DNA of 62,092 bases from Streptomyces violaceorubidus (GCF_000717995.1 NZ_JODM01000041.1:1-62092), one strand, 5' to 3'; positions 1 to 9,409 are shown, counted from the first letter of the stretch. Notes: generated by a model not told the origin, from the sequence alone. Program-made: numbers and translations.

Positions 1-1
1 C

Positions 2-394
2 GGTGGGGCGGGCTTCTACGCGTACGGCGAGGACGGCAAGCGCGCCGGGCTGTGGCCGGGGCTGCGCGAGCACTTCACCAAGCCGGGGTACGCGATCCCG
101 TTCGCCGACATGCAGGAACGCATGCTCTTCTCGGAGGCGCTGGACACCGTCAGGCTCCTGGAGGAGGGCGTGCTGACCTCCGTGGCCGACGCCAACATCG
201 GCTCGATCCTCGGCATCGGCTTCCCGGGCTGGACCGGCGGCGTCCTGCAGTACATCAACGGCTACGAGGGGGGTCTGCCGAGCTTCGTCGCCCGCGCCCG
301 GGAACTGGCCGACCACTACGGCGAGCGCTTCACCCCGCCCGCGCTGCTGGTGGAGAAGGCGGAGAAGGGCGAGGTCTTCACGGACGGCCGCTGA
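2..394 (+). CDS. 3-hydroxyacyl-CoA dehydrogenase/enoyl-CoA hydratase multifunctional protein, C-terminal end (partial)
   Basis: The gene enters from the left edge, so only about 130 C-terminal residues are visible, in frame 2, ending in TGA at 392-394. The segment EALDTVRLLEEGVLTSVADANIGS followed by GFPGWTGG and YINGY is characteristic of the C-terminal 3HCDH_C domain of FadB-type beta-oxidation enzymes, which hydrate enoyl-CoA and oxidise 3-hydroxyacyl-CoA in the cytoplasm. Family assignment rests on that C-terminal motif only. Just after the stop a 12-bp unit (CCGGATCACGGG) occurs twice in tandem at about 396-420, before the convergent MerR gene. Confidence 0.85.
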   Translation, partial: GGAGFYAYGEDGKRAGLWPGLREHFTKPGYAIPFADMQERMLFSEALDTVRLLEEGVLTSVADANIGSILGIGFPGWTGGVLQYINGYEGGLPSFVARARELADHYGERFTPPALLVEKAEKGEVFTDGR

Positions 395-412
395 GCCGGA
401 TCACGGGCCGGA

Positions 413-1147
413 TCACGGGCCGGGTCGCTCACCGGTCTCCTTGTCGAGCCACTCCCGCAGCTCCTCGCGCAGCGACCGCTGGAACGTGGTCAGCAGTGCC
501 TGCACCACCAGCGGGTGCATGTGCGCGGACAACGACCGCACGTCCCGCGCCTCGCGTTCGGCGACCGCGTCGCGCAGCAGCCGCGACAGGTCCCGCGCGG
601 CGGCGCGGGAGTGCTCCAGGAGGGCGGTGCGGGCGGCGAGGACCGTCTCGGGGGAGAAGGGCACGTCGAGCAGCTCGACGCCGAGCCGGAGCAGCCCGGC
701 GTCGACGCGGTAGCCCTCGCCCTCGGGCACCACGACGTCCATCGCCCCCAGCCGGTCCACCTCCTCGTCGGTGAGCGGCCGTCCCGCCCTTCTGCCCAGC
801 TCCTCCCGGCTGACCCGCTCCACCGTCTCCGGCGCCCAGGAGGCCACCACCGCGCGGTGCAGCGCCAGGTCGTGGGCGCTCAGGTCGGACGGCAGCCGCC
901 TCAGATACCGCTCGATCGCGGCCAGCGTCATGCCCTGGTGCTGCAACTCCTCGATCAGCGCCAGCCGGGCCAGGTGCTCCCCGTCGTAGCGCCCCACCCG
1001 GCGCGGGCCGATCACCGGCGGCGGCAGCAGTCCCCTGGTGCCGTAGAAGCGGACCGTGCGCACCGTGACGCCGGCCCGTGCGGCCAGCTCGTCGATCGTG
1101 AGGGTCGGCCCCCCGGCATCGGCTGCCTCGGTGTCGCTCGTCGTCAT
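413..1147 (-). CDS. MerR-family transcriptional regulator
   Basis: 244 residues. The N-terminal MerR winged-helix region (about residues 15-85) has the typical run LTIDELAARAGVTVRTVRFY, then GLLPPP, GRY and LIEELQHQGM. The long C-terminal part has no recognised ligand motif and no metal-binding cysteines, so it is probably an organic-effector or unknown-effector member. I chose the ATG at 1147 rather than the in-frame GTG 48 bp upstream because a plausible promoter ends only about 7 bp before this ATG. That would make the mRNA nearly leaderless. It is divergent from the amino-acid permease that starts at 1379, which is a natural candidate target. Confidence 0.85.
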   Translation of the reverse strand: MTTSDTEAADAGGPTLTIDELAARAGVTVRTVRFYGTRGLLPPPVIGPRRVGRYDGEHLARLALIEELQHQGMTLAAIERYLRRLPSDLSAHDLALHRAVVASWAPETVERVSREELGRRAGRPLTDEEVDRLGAMDVVVPEGEGYRVDAGLLRLGVELLDVPFSPETVLAARTALLEHSRAAARDLSRLLRDAVAEREARDVRSLSAHMHPLVVQALLTTFQRSLREELREWLDKETGERPGP

Positions 1148-1154
1148 GCACAGC

Positions 1155-1183
1155 AGTATCGCTGTCCCACCAATGCTGTGACA
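1155..1183 (-). promoter_or_regulatory. Candidate promoter and dyad operator of the MerR gene
   Basis: Read on the minus strand there is TGTCAC (1183-1178), a 17-bp spacer and GATACT (1160-1155), so transcription would start at or next to the ATG at 1147. The same bases hold an imperfect dyad TGTCCCA-N7-TGTGACA (1163-1183). A second TGTGACAC occurs about 60 bp away at 1237-1244, on the permease side. The element positions are seen in the sequence. Use as a MerR operator is inference. Confidence 0.35.
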
Positions 1184-1378
1184 CCTCTTGTGCACCGGAT
1201 GGAGACCGGCGGCGGATCATGTGAGGAGTCACGTTGTGTGACACGGGACACCGCATGCCTACGCAGCGTCGTGGGAAGGTGCTGCGTTGGTCTGTGCCGC
1301 GAGGGTGGTGCGGGCCTTGTCACCGTACGGACGATCCGGGCCCCTCCCGCCCGGGCGCACCAGAGAGTGGAACCACCC

Positions 1379-2842
1379 GTGAGCAAGGACGCCGTCGCCA
1401 CGGCACAGGCCGCCCATCCCCGGGCGGCCGGACGACCCGCGGACGCGGGCGACGCCGGCTACAGCAAGGACCTCAAGGCCCGCCACGTCAACATGATCGC
1501 GATCGGCGGCGCGATCGGCACCGGTCTCTTCCTCGGCGCCGGCGGGCGCCTGCGCGACGCCGGACCGGCGCTCGCGATCGCCTACCTCGTCGCCGGCGTC
1601 TTCGCCTTCTTCGTCGTCAAGGCCCTCGGTGAGCTGGTGCTCTACCGACCCTCCTCCGGATCCTTCGTGTCGTACGCGCGCGAGTTCCTCGGCGAGAAGG
1701 GCGCCTACGTCGCCGGCTGGATGTACTTCCTGAACTGGTCCACCACCGGTATCGCCGACATCACCGCGATCGCGCTGTACACGCACTACTGGAGCATGTT
1801 CACGAGCATTCCCCAATGGGTGCTCGCCCTGGCCGCCCTCGCGGTGGTCCTGGCCGTGAACCTCATCTCGGTGAAGATCTTCGGCGAGATGGAGTTCTGG
1901 TTCGCGATCGTCAAGGTCGCCACCCTCGTCGGCTTCATGCTGATCGGCATCTTCCTCCTGGCCACCCGGCATGAGGTGAGCGGACAGACCCCGGGCGTGG
2001 GCATGATCACCGACCACGGCGGCGTCCTCCCGCACGGTGTGATGCCCGTGGTCCTCGTCATGCAGGGCGTGATCTTCTCCTACGCCGCCCTGGAACTGGT
2101 CGGCGTCGCCGCGGGCGAGACCGCCGAGCCGCACAAGATCGTCCCCCGCGCGGTGAACTCGATCATGTGGCGGGTCGCCCTGTTCTACGTCGGCTCGGTC
2201 GTGCTCCTGGCCCTGCTGCTGCCCAGCTCGCTCTACTCGGGCGACGAGAGCCCCTTCGTCACGGTGCTGTCGGGCATCGGGGTGCCGGCCGCCGGTGACG
2301 TGATGAACCTGGTCGTCCTCACCGCCGCGATGTCGTCGCTGAACTCCGGCCTGTACTCCACCGGCCGCATCCTGCGCTCCATGGCGATGGCGGGCTCCGC
2401 GCCCAGGTTCACCGGGGTGATGAGCCGCAGCCAGGTTCCCTACGGCGGCATCCTGCTGACCTGCGCGGTGTGCGTCCTCGGTGTCGGGCTGAACTACCTG
2501 GTGCCGGACAAGGCCTTCGAGATCGTGCTGAACGTTGCCTCCCTGGGCGTCATCAGCACATGGGTGATCATCATGGTCTGCCACCTGGTGTTCGTCCGCC
2601 GTGCGCGTGCGGGCCTGGTCGAACGGCCGCGCTTCCGGCTGCCCGGCAGCCCTGTCACGGAGATCGTCACGATCGCCTTCCTGCTGGCGGTCGTCGGCCT
2701 GATGTGGAACGACGCGGAGGTCGGCCGCAAGACCGTGCTCCTGGTGCCGCTGATCGCGGTGCTGCTGGTGGCCGGCTGGTTCGGCGTGCGGCGCCGGGTG
2801 GCGCGGCAGGCCGCGCAGGAGCCGTCGACGCCGAAGGAGTAG
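1379..2842 (+). CDS. APC-superfamily amino-acid permease (L-asparagine/GABA permease type)
   Basis: 487 residues from a GTG preceded by a GAGAGTGG ribosome-binding site. The frame is open far upstream, but that part does not look like a permease and has no ribosome-binding site. The protein begins after a short hydrophilic tail with the family signature MIAIGGAIGTGLFLGAGG and has about 12 hydrophobic segments; ELGELVLYRPSSGSF-like and GVAAGE motifs fit the AAT/AnsP/GabP group. It is a cytoplasmic-membrane, proton-coupled importer. The exact substrate (asparagine, GABA or another amino acid) cannot be read from sequence. It is divergent from the MerR regulator. Confidence 0.88.
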   Translation: MSKDAVATAQAAHPRAAGRPADAGDAGYSKDLKARHVNMIAIGGAIGTGLFLGAGGRLRDAGPALAIAYLVAGVFAFFVVKALGELVLYRPSSGSFVSYAREFLGEKGAYVAGWMYFLNWSTTGIADITAIALYTHYWSMFTSIPQWVLALAALAVVLAVNLISVKIFGEMEFWFAIVKVATLVGFMLIGIFLLATRHEVSGQTPGVGMITDHGGVLPHGVMPVVLVMQGVIFSYAALELVGVAAGETAEPHKIVPRAVNSIMWRVALFYVGSVVLLALLLPSSLYSGDESPFVTVLSGIGVPAAGDVMNLVVLTAAMSSLNSGLYSTGRILRSMAMAGSAPRFTGVMSRSQVPYGGILLTCAVCVLGVGLNYLVPDKAFEIVLNVASLGVISTWVIIMVCHLVFVRRARAGLVERPRFRLPGSPVTEIVTIAFLLAVVGLMWNDAEVGRKTVLLVPLIAVLLVAGWFGVRRRVARQAAQEPSTPKE

Positions 2843-2885
2843 CGGCCCGGGGCCCCCTGTCAGTGGCAGCCCCTACGGTGGCGTC

Positions 2886-3383
2886 ATGTCGGAGATCAGG
2901 TACGTCCGGGGTGACGCCACCGCGCCGTCGGTCAAGGGCGTCAAGGTGATCGCCCACGTGTGCAACGACGTCGGCGGCTGGGGCAAGGGCTTCGTCCCGG
3001 CCGTCTCCCGCCGCCGGCCCGAGCCCGAGGCGGCGTACCGCGCCCGGCACCGCGACCGCGCGTCCCACGACTTCGGCCTCGGCGCGGTCCAGTTCGTCCG
3101 GGTCGAGCCGTACGTGCGGGTGGCCAACATGATCGGCCAACGCGGCACGAGAACGGCGGCAAGGGCGTCCCCGTGCGCTACGAGGCCGTCGGCACGGCCC
3201 TCGGCGTCCTCGCCGACAGGGCGGCCGAGCTGGGCGCGTCCGTGCACATGCCCCGCATCGGCTGCGGCCCGGCCGGCGGGGAGTGGTCCCGCGTGGAGCC
3301 GCTCATAGCGGACCGCCTCGCCCGGCGCGGCATCCCCGTGACCGTCTACGACCACGGGGACACCGCCCAGGACGGTCCGCGAC
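2886..3383 (+). pseudogene. Macro-domain (ADP-ribose-binding) protein, frameshifted
   Basis: The first 88 or so residues (from ATG 2886) read MSEIRYVRGDATAP, then VIAHVCNDVGGWGKGF, a typical macro-domain N-terminal half with the ADP-ribose-binding loop. At about 3150 the reading shifts to the next frame, which continues with GGKGVPVRYEAVGTALGVLA and HMPRIGCGPAGGEW, the matching C-terminal half. One base inserted near 3150-3154 would restore a single frame. No stop occurs in the second frame until 3622, so the frame also runs into the 3' end of the opposite-strand peptidase gene. Either the gene has decayed or this is a one-base sequence error; the coding match on both sides is unusually clean. 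Confidence 0.75.
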
Positions 3384-4877
3384 TCAGTGCTCGTGCACGT
3401 CGTTCGTCGCGGCGATCCGGCGCCACGAGCGGGGCTGCGCGGGCGCCTCGGAGGGCTTCCCGAGCGACCGGGCGCCCGCCGCCGGGGCGTCCGGCTTCGA
3501 CGGCTGGAACAGCCAGGTGTCGAACAGCGCGGCCAGCGGCCTGCGCGAGACCTCCTCGGCGTACCGCTGGAAGTCCGCGACGGACGCGTTGCCGTGGGCG
3601 TACTTCGCGGGCCACCCCTTGAGGATCGCGAAGAAGTCCTCGTCCCCGACCTCGTTGCGCAGCGCCTGGACGGCGAGCGCGCCCCGGTCGTACACGGCGC
3701 CGTCGAACTGGTTCTCCGGACCCGGGTCGCCCGGCCGCACCGTCCAGAACGGGTCGTCGGCAGGGTGCGAGGCGTAGGTGTAGTCGGCCAGTTCCTGCGC
3801 CGTGCCCTCGCCCTCGTGCTCGGACCACAGCCACTGGGCGTACCGCGCGAAGCCCTCGTTGATCCAGATGTCCTTCCAGCCGCGCACCGAGACCAGGTCG
3901 CCGTACCACTGGTGGGCCAGCTCGTGCACGACGACGGACACGTTCGACCCGTTCGCGAACTGGCGCGGGCTGTAGAACGGCCGGGTCTGCGTCTCCAGGG
4001 CGTACCCGGTGGTGGTGTTCGGCACGTAGCCGCCGAGCGCGTCGAACGGATACGGCCCGAAGTACTCGCTCAGCCAGTCGGCGACCTCCCCGGTCCGCTC
4101 GATGCTGGCCCGCGCCGCGCCGTCGTTCGCGCCCAGGTCCCGGCTGTAGGCGTTGACGACCGGGATGCCGCCCTCGGTGGTGCCGGTGGTGAGGTCGAAC
4201 TTCCCGACCGCCAGGGTGGCGAGGTAGGTGGCCTGCGGCTGGTCCGAGCGCCAGTTCCAGCGCGTCCAGCCCAGCCGGGAACTCGTCGACTGGAGAGTGC
4301 CGTTGGAGATCGCCTGGGTGCCGTCGGGCACCTGCACCGACACGTCGTAGGTGGCCTTGTCCAGCGGGTGGTCGTTGCTGGGGAACCACCAGGCCGCGGC
4401 CTCGGGCTCGTTCGCGGCGACGCCGCCGTCCAGGGTGCGGTGCCAGCTGGTGAAGCCGAACGCCTGCTTCGAGGAGGGCACGCCGCTGTAGCGGACGACG
4501 ACGGTGAGGGGTGCGCCCTTGTCGAGCGGCTTCCTCGGGGTGACCTCCAGCTCCTGCTCGCCCGAGGTCGTGAACGAGGCCTCGGCGCCGTTCACCCGCA
4601 CCTCGCCGACGTCCAGCAGGAAGTCGAGGTTGAACCGCGAGAGGTCCTCGGTGGTGCGGGCCAGGATCGTCGCCGTCCCCTCCAGCCGGTCCGTGGCCGG
4701 CTGGTACTTCAGGCGCAGGTCGTAGTGCGAGACGTCGTAACCGCCGTTGCCGTAGGCCGGGTAGTCGGGGTCGCCGATGCCCGGAGCGCCGGGGGAGTGG
4801 GCCGCCGCCGACGCCGGGATCGCCAGCATGAGGGAGGCGGCGCCCAATGCGCCCGGCACGATGATTCTGCGGTGCAC
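3384..4877 (-). CDS. Secreted M1-family zinc aminopeptidase
   Basis: 497 residues. It has a Sec signal peptide with an Ala-rich cleavage region (about residues 1-27), an M1 N-terminal beta domain, then the zinc site VVHELAHQWYGD (HExxH at about 318-322) with the third ligand in NEGF (about residue 341, the usual 18-residue spacing). The GAMEN substrate loop is replaced by GYALE, as in other bacterial secreted members. I chose GTG 4877 because GGAG sits 5 bp upstream and it places the signal peptide at the N-terminus. A GTG at 4901 adds 8 residues without a comparable site. It acts outside the cell on peptide N-termini. It is convergent with the macro-domain gene. Confidence 0.9.
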   Translation of the reverse strand: MHRRIIVPGALGAASLMLAIPASAAAHSPGAPGIGDPDYPAYGNGGYDVSHYDLRLKYQPATDRLEGTATILARTTEDLSRFNLDFLLDVGEVRVNGAEASFTTSGEQELEVTPRKPLDKGAPLTVVVRYSGVPSSKQAFGFTSWHRTLDGGVAANEPEAAAWWFPSNDHPLDKATYDVSVQVPDGTQAISNGTLQSTSSRLGWTRWNWRSDQPQATYLATLAVGKFDLTTGTTEGGIPVVNAYSRDLGANDGAARASIERTGEVADWLSEYFGPYPFDALGGYVPNTTTGYALETQTRPFYSPRQFANGSNVSVVVHELAHQWYGDLVSVRGWKDIWINEGFARYAQWLWSEHEGEGTAQELADYTYASHPADDPFWTVRPGDPGPENQFDGAVYDRGALAVQALRNEVGDEDFFAILKGWPAKYAHGNASVADFQRYAEEVSRRPLAALFDTWLFQPSKPDAPAAGARSLGKPSEAPAQPRSWRRIAATNDVHEH

Positions 4878-4926
4878 GAAAGCTCCAAGTCGTAGGGCCA
4901 CGAGAGGTGTTCGGAATCCTTGCCGG

Positions 4927-4956
4927 AGCCTATTCAGCCGCTGTGCGCGCCGTCAT
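4927..4956 (-). promoter_or_regulatory. Candidate promoter of the M1 peptidase gene
   Basis: On the minus strand, ATGACG (4956-4951), an 18-bp spacer and TAGGCT (4932-4927) lie about 50 bp before the GTG at 4877. The match to the vegetative sigma consensus is moderate (4/6 at -35; TAnnnT at -10). Confidence 0.3.
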
Positions 4957-5037
4957 GTCCACGGCCACTCCTGTCACACGATCGCCATCCGGCCGTCATG
5001 CGCCACTCCCGGCCCCCTTATGCGCGGGAGGAGGCCG

Positions 5038-5316
5038 ATGTACCGTCCGCGCATGCCGACACGCATGCGCCTCACCCTCCGGGGACCGCTCGCGACCGCG
5101 GCCCCGGCCCACCCCTCCGCCCCGCGCGTCGACCAGGGCCCCGAAGGCCCTCGCGCCGACACGCCGACGCCCACCTTGGACCGCTCCCGCACGACGGCCC
5201 GCGTACCGTTCGTCGGCGGCACCGCCGCGTCCACCAGGGCTACCGCGGGTGCGCGAACCGCCACTCCGGCGCCCGCGCCGCACCCCACGCACCGCGTCCC
5301 GAAGGGAGGCCGATGA
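5038..5316 (+). other. Possible small ORF in the 435-bp M1/M14 intergenic region
   Basis: This is the only coding-like element I can see in the gap 4878-5312. It is a 92-codon frame with an excellent ribosome-binding site (GGGAGGAGG 3 bp before the ATG at 5038), and its TGA overlaps the ATG of the M14 peptidase (ATGA). The product is Pro/Ala/Thr/Arg-rich with no hydrophobic or conserved motif, so the frame may simply be open because the DNA is GC-rich. If translated, it would couple to the peptidase gene. Confidence 0.2.
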
Positions 5317-6611
5317 ACCGCCTGCGCGCCCTCACCGCGACCGCCGCGGCCCTCGCCGCGTCCCTCCTGGCCCCCTCCCTGCTCACCGCACCCGCCCACG
5401 CCGACGCCTCCGCACCCCGCCCGCCCCGCACCGGCTTCGAGCGGACACACGGCGCCCGCTGGACCACCCAGGCGGAGGAACAGGCCCTCCTGGCCGCCGC
5501 CGACCGGGCGAGCGACCGGGTCACGCTCGACCGCATCGGCACCACGAAGCAGAACCGTCCGCTCCGGCTCGTGACACTCGGCAGACCCTCCGCCGCGCAC
5601 AAGGTGCTCCTGGTGTGCAGCCAGCACGGCGACGAACCCGCCGGCCGCGAGGCCTGCCTGACCACCGTGCGGGACCTCGCCCACGCCACCGACCGCGCGA
5701 CCCGGCGCTTCCTGGACCGCACGGCCGTGCTGGTCGTGCCCACCGCCAACCCCGACGGCCGGGCCGCCGACACCCGCGGCAACAGCGACGGCGTCGACGT
5801 CAACCGCGACCACCTGGCCCTGGCGACCCGGGAGGCCCGCGCCCTGGCCGCCGTCGTCCGCGACGAACGCCCCGACGTCATCTACGACCTGCACGAGTAC
5901 GGTGCCACGCCCCCGTACTACGACAAGGACCTCTTCGACCTCTGGCCCCGCAACCTCAACACCGCCGCGCCCGTCCACGACGAGGCCCGCACCCTGTCCG
6001 GCGCGTACGTCCGCCCCGCCGCCGGGCACGCCGGGTACTCGACGGGCACGTACGGCATCTGGACCGACCCCGGGACCGGCGACCCCGTCAAGCAGACCGC
6101 GGGCGACGGCCAGGAACGCATCCTGCGCAACATGTCCGGCGTGAAACACGCGGTCGGACTGCTCGTCGAGAGCCGAGTCGACGCCCTGACGGACGCCGAG
6201 CGCCAGGACCCCGCCCTCAACCACCGGCGCCGGGTGGACTCCCAGCTCGCCGCCCTGGACGGCATGTTCCGCTTCGCGGACGAACGGCGCGGACGCGTCG
6301 AGGCGGCCACGGGCGCCGCCCGCCGGGCGGGCCTGGCCGATTCCGGACCCGTCTACCTGGGCGGCGCCGACAACGACCCGGCCGAGGACTTCGAGGTGCT
6401 CCGCGACCCGCCCTGCGGCTACCGGCTGGCCCCCGACCAGTACCGGGACGTCGCGGACGAACTCGCGCTGCACGGTGTACAGGCGCGCCCGACCGGGGAG
6501 GAGGGCGCCTACGTACCGCTGCGCCAGCCGCAGCGGGCCCTGGTGCCGCTGCTGCTGGACGAGCGCGCGACCTACCACGTGACGGCGGGTGAACCGGACA
6601 CGCGCTGCTGA
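5313..6611 (+). CDS. Secreted M14-family zinc carboxypeptidase
   Basis: 432 residues from ATG 5313 with GGGAGG 5 bp upstream. A signal peptide (about residues 1-30, ending PAHA) is followed by an M14 domain: zinc ligands H105 and E108 in QHGDEPAG and H194 in DLHEYG, the substrate-binding segment PTANPDGR with VNRD, and a late catalytic Glu in LLVESR. It removes C-terminal residues or cleaves peptidoglycan-type peptides outside the cell; specificity is not readable. It is divergent from the M1 aminopeptidase, so the two form a secreted-peptidase pair. Confidence 0.88.
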   Translation: MNRLRALTATAAALAASLLAPSLLTAPAHADASAPRPPRTGFERTHGARWTTQAEEQALLAAADRASDRVTLDRIGTTKQNRPLRLVTLGRPSAAHKVLLVCSQHGDEPAGREACLTTVRDLAHATDRATRRFLDRTAVLVVPTANPDGRAADTRGNSDGVDVNRDHLALATREARALAAVVRDERPDVIYDLHEYGATPPYYDKDLFDLWPRNLNTAAPVHDEARTLSGAYVRPAAGHAGYSTGTYGIWTDPGTGDPVKQTAGDGQERILRNMSGVKHAVGLLVESRVDALTDAERQDPALNHRRRVDSQLAALDGMFRFADERRGRVEAATGAARRAGLADSGPVYLGGADNDPAEDFEVLRDPPCGYRLAPDQYRDVADELALHGVQARPTGEEGAYVPLRQPQRALVPLLLDERATYHVTAGEPDTRC

Positions 6612-6691
6612 GGAGGTGAGTTCCGCGGCCTACGTGGTAAGGGCGTAGCGGACGAGTATTTTCGGCCTGATCGACTGGAAAGGTGCCGCCT

Positions 6692-8428
6692 GTGACGCAG
6701 GACCGACCAAGTGGCGAGGAAGAGCACGAAAGAGGCACGCTTCCGGGGTCGGAAGCGGGCCTGCCGGGGCACGAGCACAGGCCCCGGACCGACCGCGTCG
6801 TCTTCGGCGTCACGGCCGTCCTGACCCTGGCGTTCGTCATCTGGGGGGCCGCCGCCACCGACTCGCTGGAGGACGTCTCCAGCAGCATGCTCGGCGGCCT
6901 GCTGCACAACGGCGGCTGGGCGTTCACGCTGGCCGCCTCCGGTTTCGTGGTCTTCGCCCTCTGGCTCGCGGCCAGCCGCTACGGCCGCATCCACCTGGGG
7001 GCCGAGGGCGAGGAGCCCGAGTTCCGGACCGTGTCCTGGGTCGCCATGATGTTCAGCGCGGGCATGGGCATCGGTCTGATGTTCTACGGCGTGAGCGAGC
7101 CGCTGGCGCACTACACCACGCCCCCGCCCGGCACCAGCCCGGCCGACTCCGGCGACCGCATGGCGACGGCCATGGCCACCACCCTCTTCCACTGGACGCT
7201 CCACCCGTGGGCGATCTACGCCGTGGTCGGTCTCGGCATCGCCTACAGCACCTTCCGCAGGCGCCGCAGGCAGACCATGAGCGCGGTGTTCACCCCGCTC
7301 ATCGGCGAGAAGCACGCCAACGGCGCCGCCGGGAGGGTCATCGACATCCTGGCCATCATCGCGACGATCTTCGGCTCCGCGGCCTCCCTCGGCCTCGGCG
7401 CGCTGCAGATCGGCTCCGGCATGGAGAAGCTCGACTGGATGGACAAGGTCAGCACCGGACTGCTCGTCGGCATCATCGCGGTGCTCACGGTGGCGTTCGT
7501 GGCCTCCGCGATCTCCGGCGTCGAGAAGGGCATCCAGTGGCTGTCCAACACCAACATGGTGCTGGCCCTGGTGCTCGCCGTCTTCGTGTTCGTCGCGGGC
7601 CCGACCATCCTCATCCTCGACCTGCTGCCGACCTCGGTCTTCGCCTACCTCGGCGACCTGCCCCAGATGGCCGGCCGCACCGAGATCAGCGGCGGCAAGG
7701 GGGTCGCGGACTGGCTGGGCAGCTGGACCGTCTTCTACTGGGCGTGGTGGATCTCCTGGACGCCCTTCGTCGGTATGTTCATCGCCCGCATCAGCCGGGG
7801 CCGGACGATCCGTCAGTTCATCGGCGGCGTCATCCTGGTGCCCAGCACGGTCAGCCTGGTCTGGTTCGCGATCTTCGGCGGCTCGGCGATGCGGCTTCAG
7901 GAACAGCACCGGCTGGGCGAGGACTCGACCCCGGAGGGCCAGCTCTTCGGCGTGCTCCACGAGTACCCCATCGCCACCGCCACCAGCCTGCTGGTGATGA
8001 TCCTCGTCGGCATCTTCTTCGTCTCGGGCGCCGACGCGGCCTCCATCGTGATGGGCACGCTCTCGCAGAAGGGCGCCCTCGAACCCAGCCGCTGGGTGGT
8101 CGTCGTCTGGGGCGTGGTGACCGGCGCCGTCGCGGCCATCATGCTGCTGATCGGCAGCGGCGAGGCCGACGCGCTCACCGGTCTGCAGAACCTCACGATC
8201 CTCGCGGCGGCGCCCTTCGTGATCGTGATGATCCTCATGTGCGTCGCCCTCATGCGCGACCTGCGCCGCGACTCCCTCATCGTGCGCGGCGAGATGGCCT
8301 CCGAAGCCGTCGAACTGGCCGTCATCGAGGGGCACAAGCAGTACGAGGGCGACTTCGAGATCCGGATCGGCCCCGGCCCCGGCACGGACGTGGAGGGCGA
8401 CCCGATCGGCAAGCACCCCAAGGACTGA
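6692..8428 (+). CDS. BCCT-family betaine/choline/carnitine transporter
   Basis: 578 residues with about 12 membrane segments and a charged C-terminal tail of roughly 60 residues. The aromatic signature WAWWISWTPFVGMFIARISRGRTIRQF is the BCCT family hallmark, preceded by MFSAGMGIGLMFYGVSEP. These proteins import quaternary ammonium osmolytes with Na+ or H+; the charged C-terminal extension fits the osmosensing subgroup, but that is inference. GTG 6692 is preferred over GTG 6683 because GGAAAGG lies 8 bp upstream of it. It ends 30 bp before the convergent D-amino-acid oxidase. Confidence 0.93.
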   Translation: MTQDRPSGEEEHERGTLPGSEAGLPGHEHRPRTDRVVFGVTAVLTLAFVIWGAAATDSLEDVSSSMLGGLLHNGGWAFTLAASGFVVFALWLAASRYGRIHLGAEGEEPEFRTVSWVAMMFSAGMGIGLMFYGVSEPLAHYTTPPPGTSPADSGDRMATAMATTLFHWTLHPWAIYAVVGLGIAYSTFRRRRRQTMSAVFTPLIGEKHANGAAGRVIDILAIIATIFGSAASLGLGALQIGSGMEKLDWMDKVSTGLLVGIIAVLTVAFVASAISGVEKGIQWLSNTNMVLALVLAVFVFVAGPTILILDLLPTSVFAYLGDLPQMAGRTEISGGKGVADWLGSWTVFYWAWWISWTPFVGMFIARISRGRTIRQFIGGVILVPSTVSLVWFAIFGGSAMRLQEQHRLGEDSTPEGQLFGVLHEYPIATATSLLVMILVGIFFVSGADAASIVMGTLSQKGALEPSRWVVVVWGVVTGAVAAIMLLIGSGEADALTGLQNLTILAAAPFVIVMILMCVALMRDLRRDSLIVRGEMASEAVELAVIEGHKQYEGDFEIRIGPGPGTDVEGDPIGKHPKD

Positions 8429-8458
8429 GCCCCGCGGGCCGGCCGACCGGACACGGCG

Positions 8459-9409
8459 TCAGGAGGCGAGCCGGGCCGCCTCCTGGGCGCAGCCCCAGGC
8501 CACGGTGACGCCCGCGCCGCCGTGACCGTAGTTGTGCACCAGCCGCCGCCCGTCCGGCAGTGCCTCGCGCTCCAGCCGGACCGCGTCCCGGGCCGGCCGC
8601 AGCCCCACCAGGTGCGCCAGCACCCGCGCCCCGGCGATCTCCGGACGCAGGGCCGCGCACCGCCGCACGATGGCCCGGGCGACCGCCGGGTCCGGCTCCG
8701 TCGACCAGGCGTCCTCCTCGGCCGTCCCGCCCAGCAGGAGCCGCCCCGGCTGCGGAAGGAAGTACGTCGTCTCCCCGGAGTCCGTGTCGGCCGAGACCAG
8801 CCAGGTGCGGATGCCGGGGTTCTCCACGACGACCAGCTGCCCGCGCACCGGACGCACCGCCGGGTCCGGCACCAGCTCGCGGGCGCCCAGGCCGGTGCAG
8901 TTGACCACGACCGGCGCGTCCGCCTCGGCCAGGTCGGACACCGCGCGGTCCTCCACGGTGCCGCCCGCGGCCACCAGCCGCTCCCGCAGCCAGGGCAGAT
9001 GAGTCGACATGTCGATGAGCGGCAGCCGCGCCCACAACCCCGTCCCGGCGTACTCGGCGGCGCTCGCCGCACGCAGTCCCGGCAGCCGGGCCGCTGCCCA
9101 CCCGTCCACCTCGTCCAGGCCGGTCTCGCCGAGCACCCCTTCGAGCATGCGTACGCCGGTCCGTTCGGGCCGGACCGCCAGCTCCTCGTACACGTCCAGG
9201 GAACGCAGCGCCCAGGCCTGCGCCAGCGCCACCGGCTCGATCCGGTACGGCCACCACAGCCCGCCCGCGACCACCGAGGTGGTCCGCTCCGCGGGCTCCC
9301 GGGTCCACAGCCGGACCCGCCTGCCCCGCTCGGCGAGGACCACGGCCGTCGTCAGCCCGATCACCCCGCCGCCGACCACGACGACCTCGCCATCCAGTTC
9401 GGTTTCCAC
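8459..9409 (-). CDS. FAD-dependent D-amino-acid oxidase
   Basis: 316 residues. The FAD-binding motif is at the N-terminus (VVVGGGVIGLTTAVVLAERG, about residues 10-29). The DAO signature lies near the C-terminus: GLRPARDAVRLE with the substrate-carboxylate-binding Arg, and NYGHGGAGVTVAWGCA closing the FAD site. It oxidises D-amino acids to 2-oxo acids, ammonia and H2O2. The GTG start at 9409 has a weak GCGGGG upstream. No clear C-terminal peroxisome-like signal is relevant in this host. It stands alone, convergent with the BCCT gene and divergent from the next. Confidence 0.88.
   Translation of the reverse strand: METELDGEVVVVGGGVIGLTTAVVLAERGRRVRLWTREPAERTTSVVAGGLWWPYRIEPVALAQAWALRSLDVYEELAVRPERTGVRMLEGVLGETGLDEVDGWAAARLPGLRAASAAEYAGTGLWARLPLIDMSTHLPWLRERLVAAGGTVEDRAVSDLAEADAPVVVNCTGLGARELVPDPAVRPVRGQLVVVENPGIRTWLVSADTDSGETTYFLPQPGRLLLGGTAEEDAWSTEPDPAVARAIVRRCAALRPEIAGARVLAHLVGLRPARDAVRLEREALPDGRRLVHNYGHGGAGVTVAWGCAQEAARLAS

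Noticed and set aside
515..1378. A long in-frame upstream extension of the amino-acid permease
   Set aside because: It runs antisense through the MerR gene and is not permease-like. The GTG at 1379 has a ribosome-binding site and begins at the family start.
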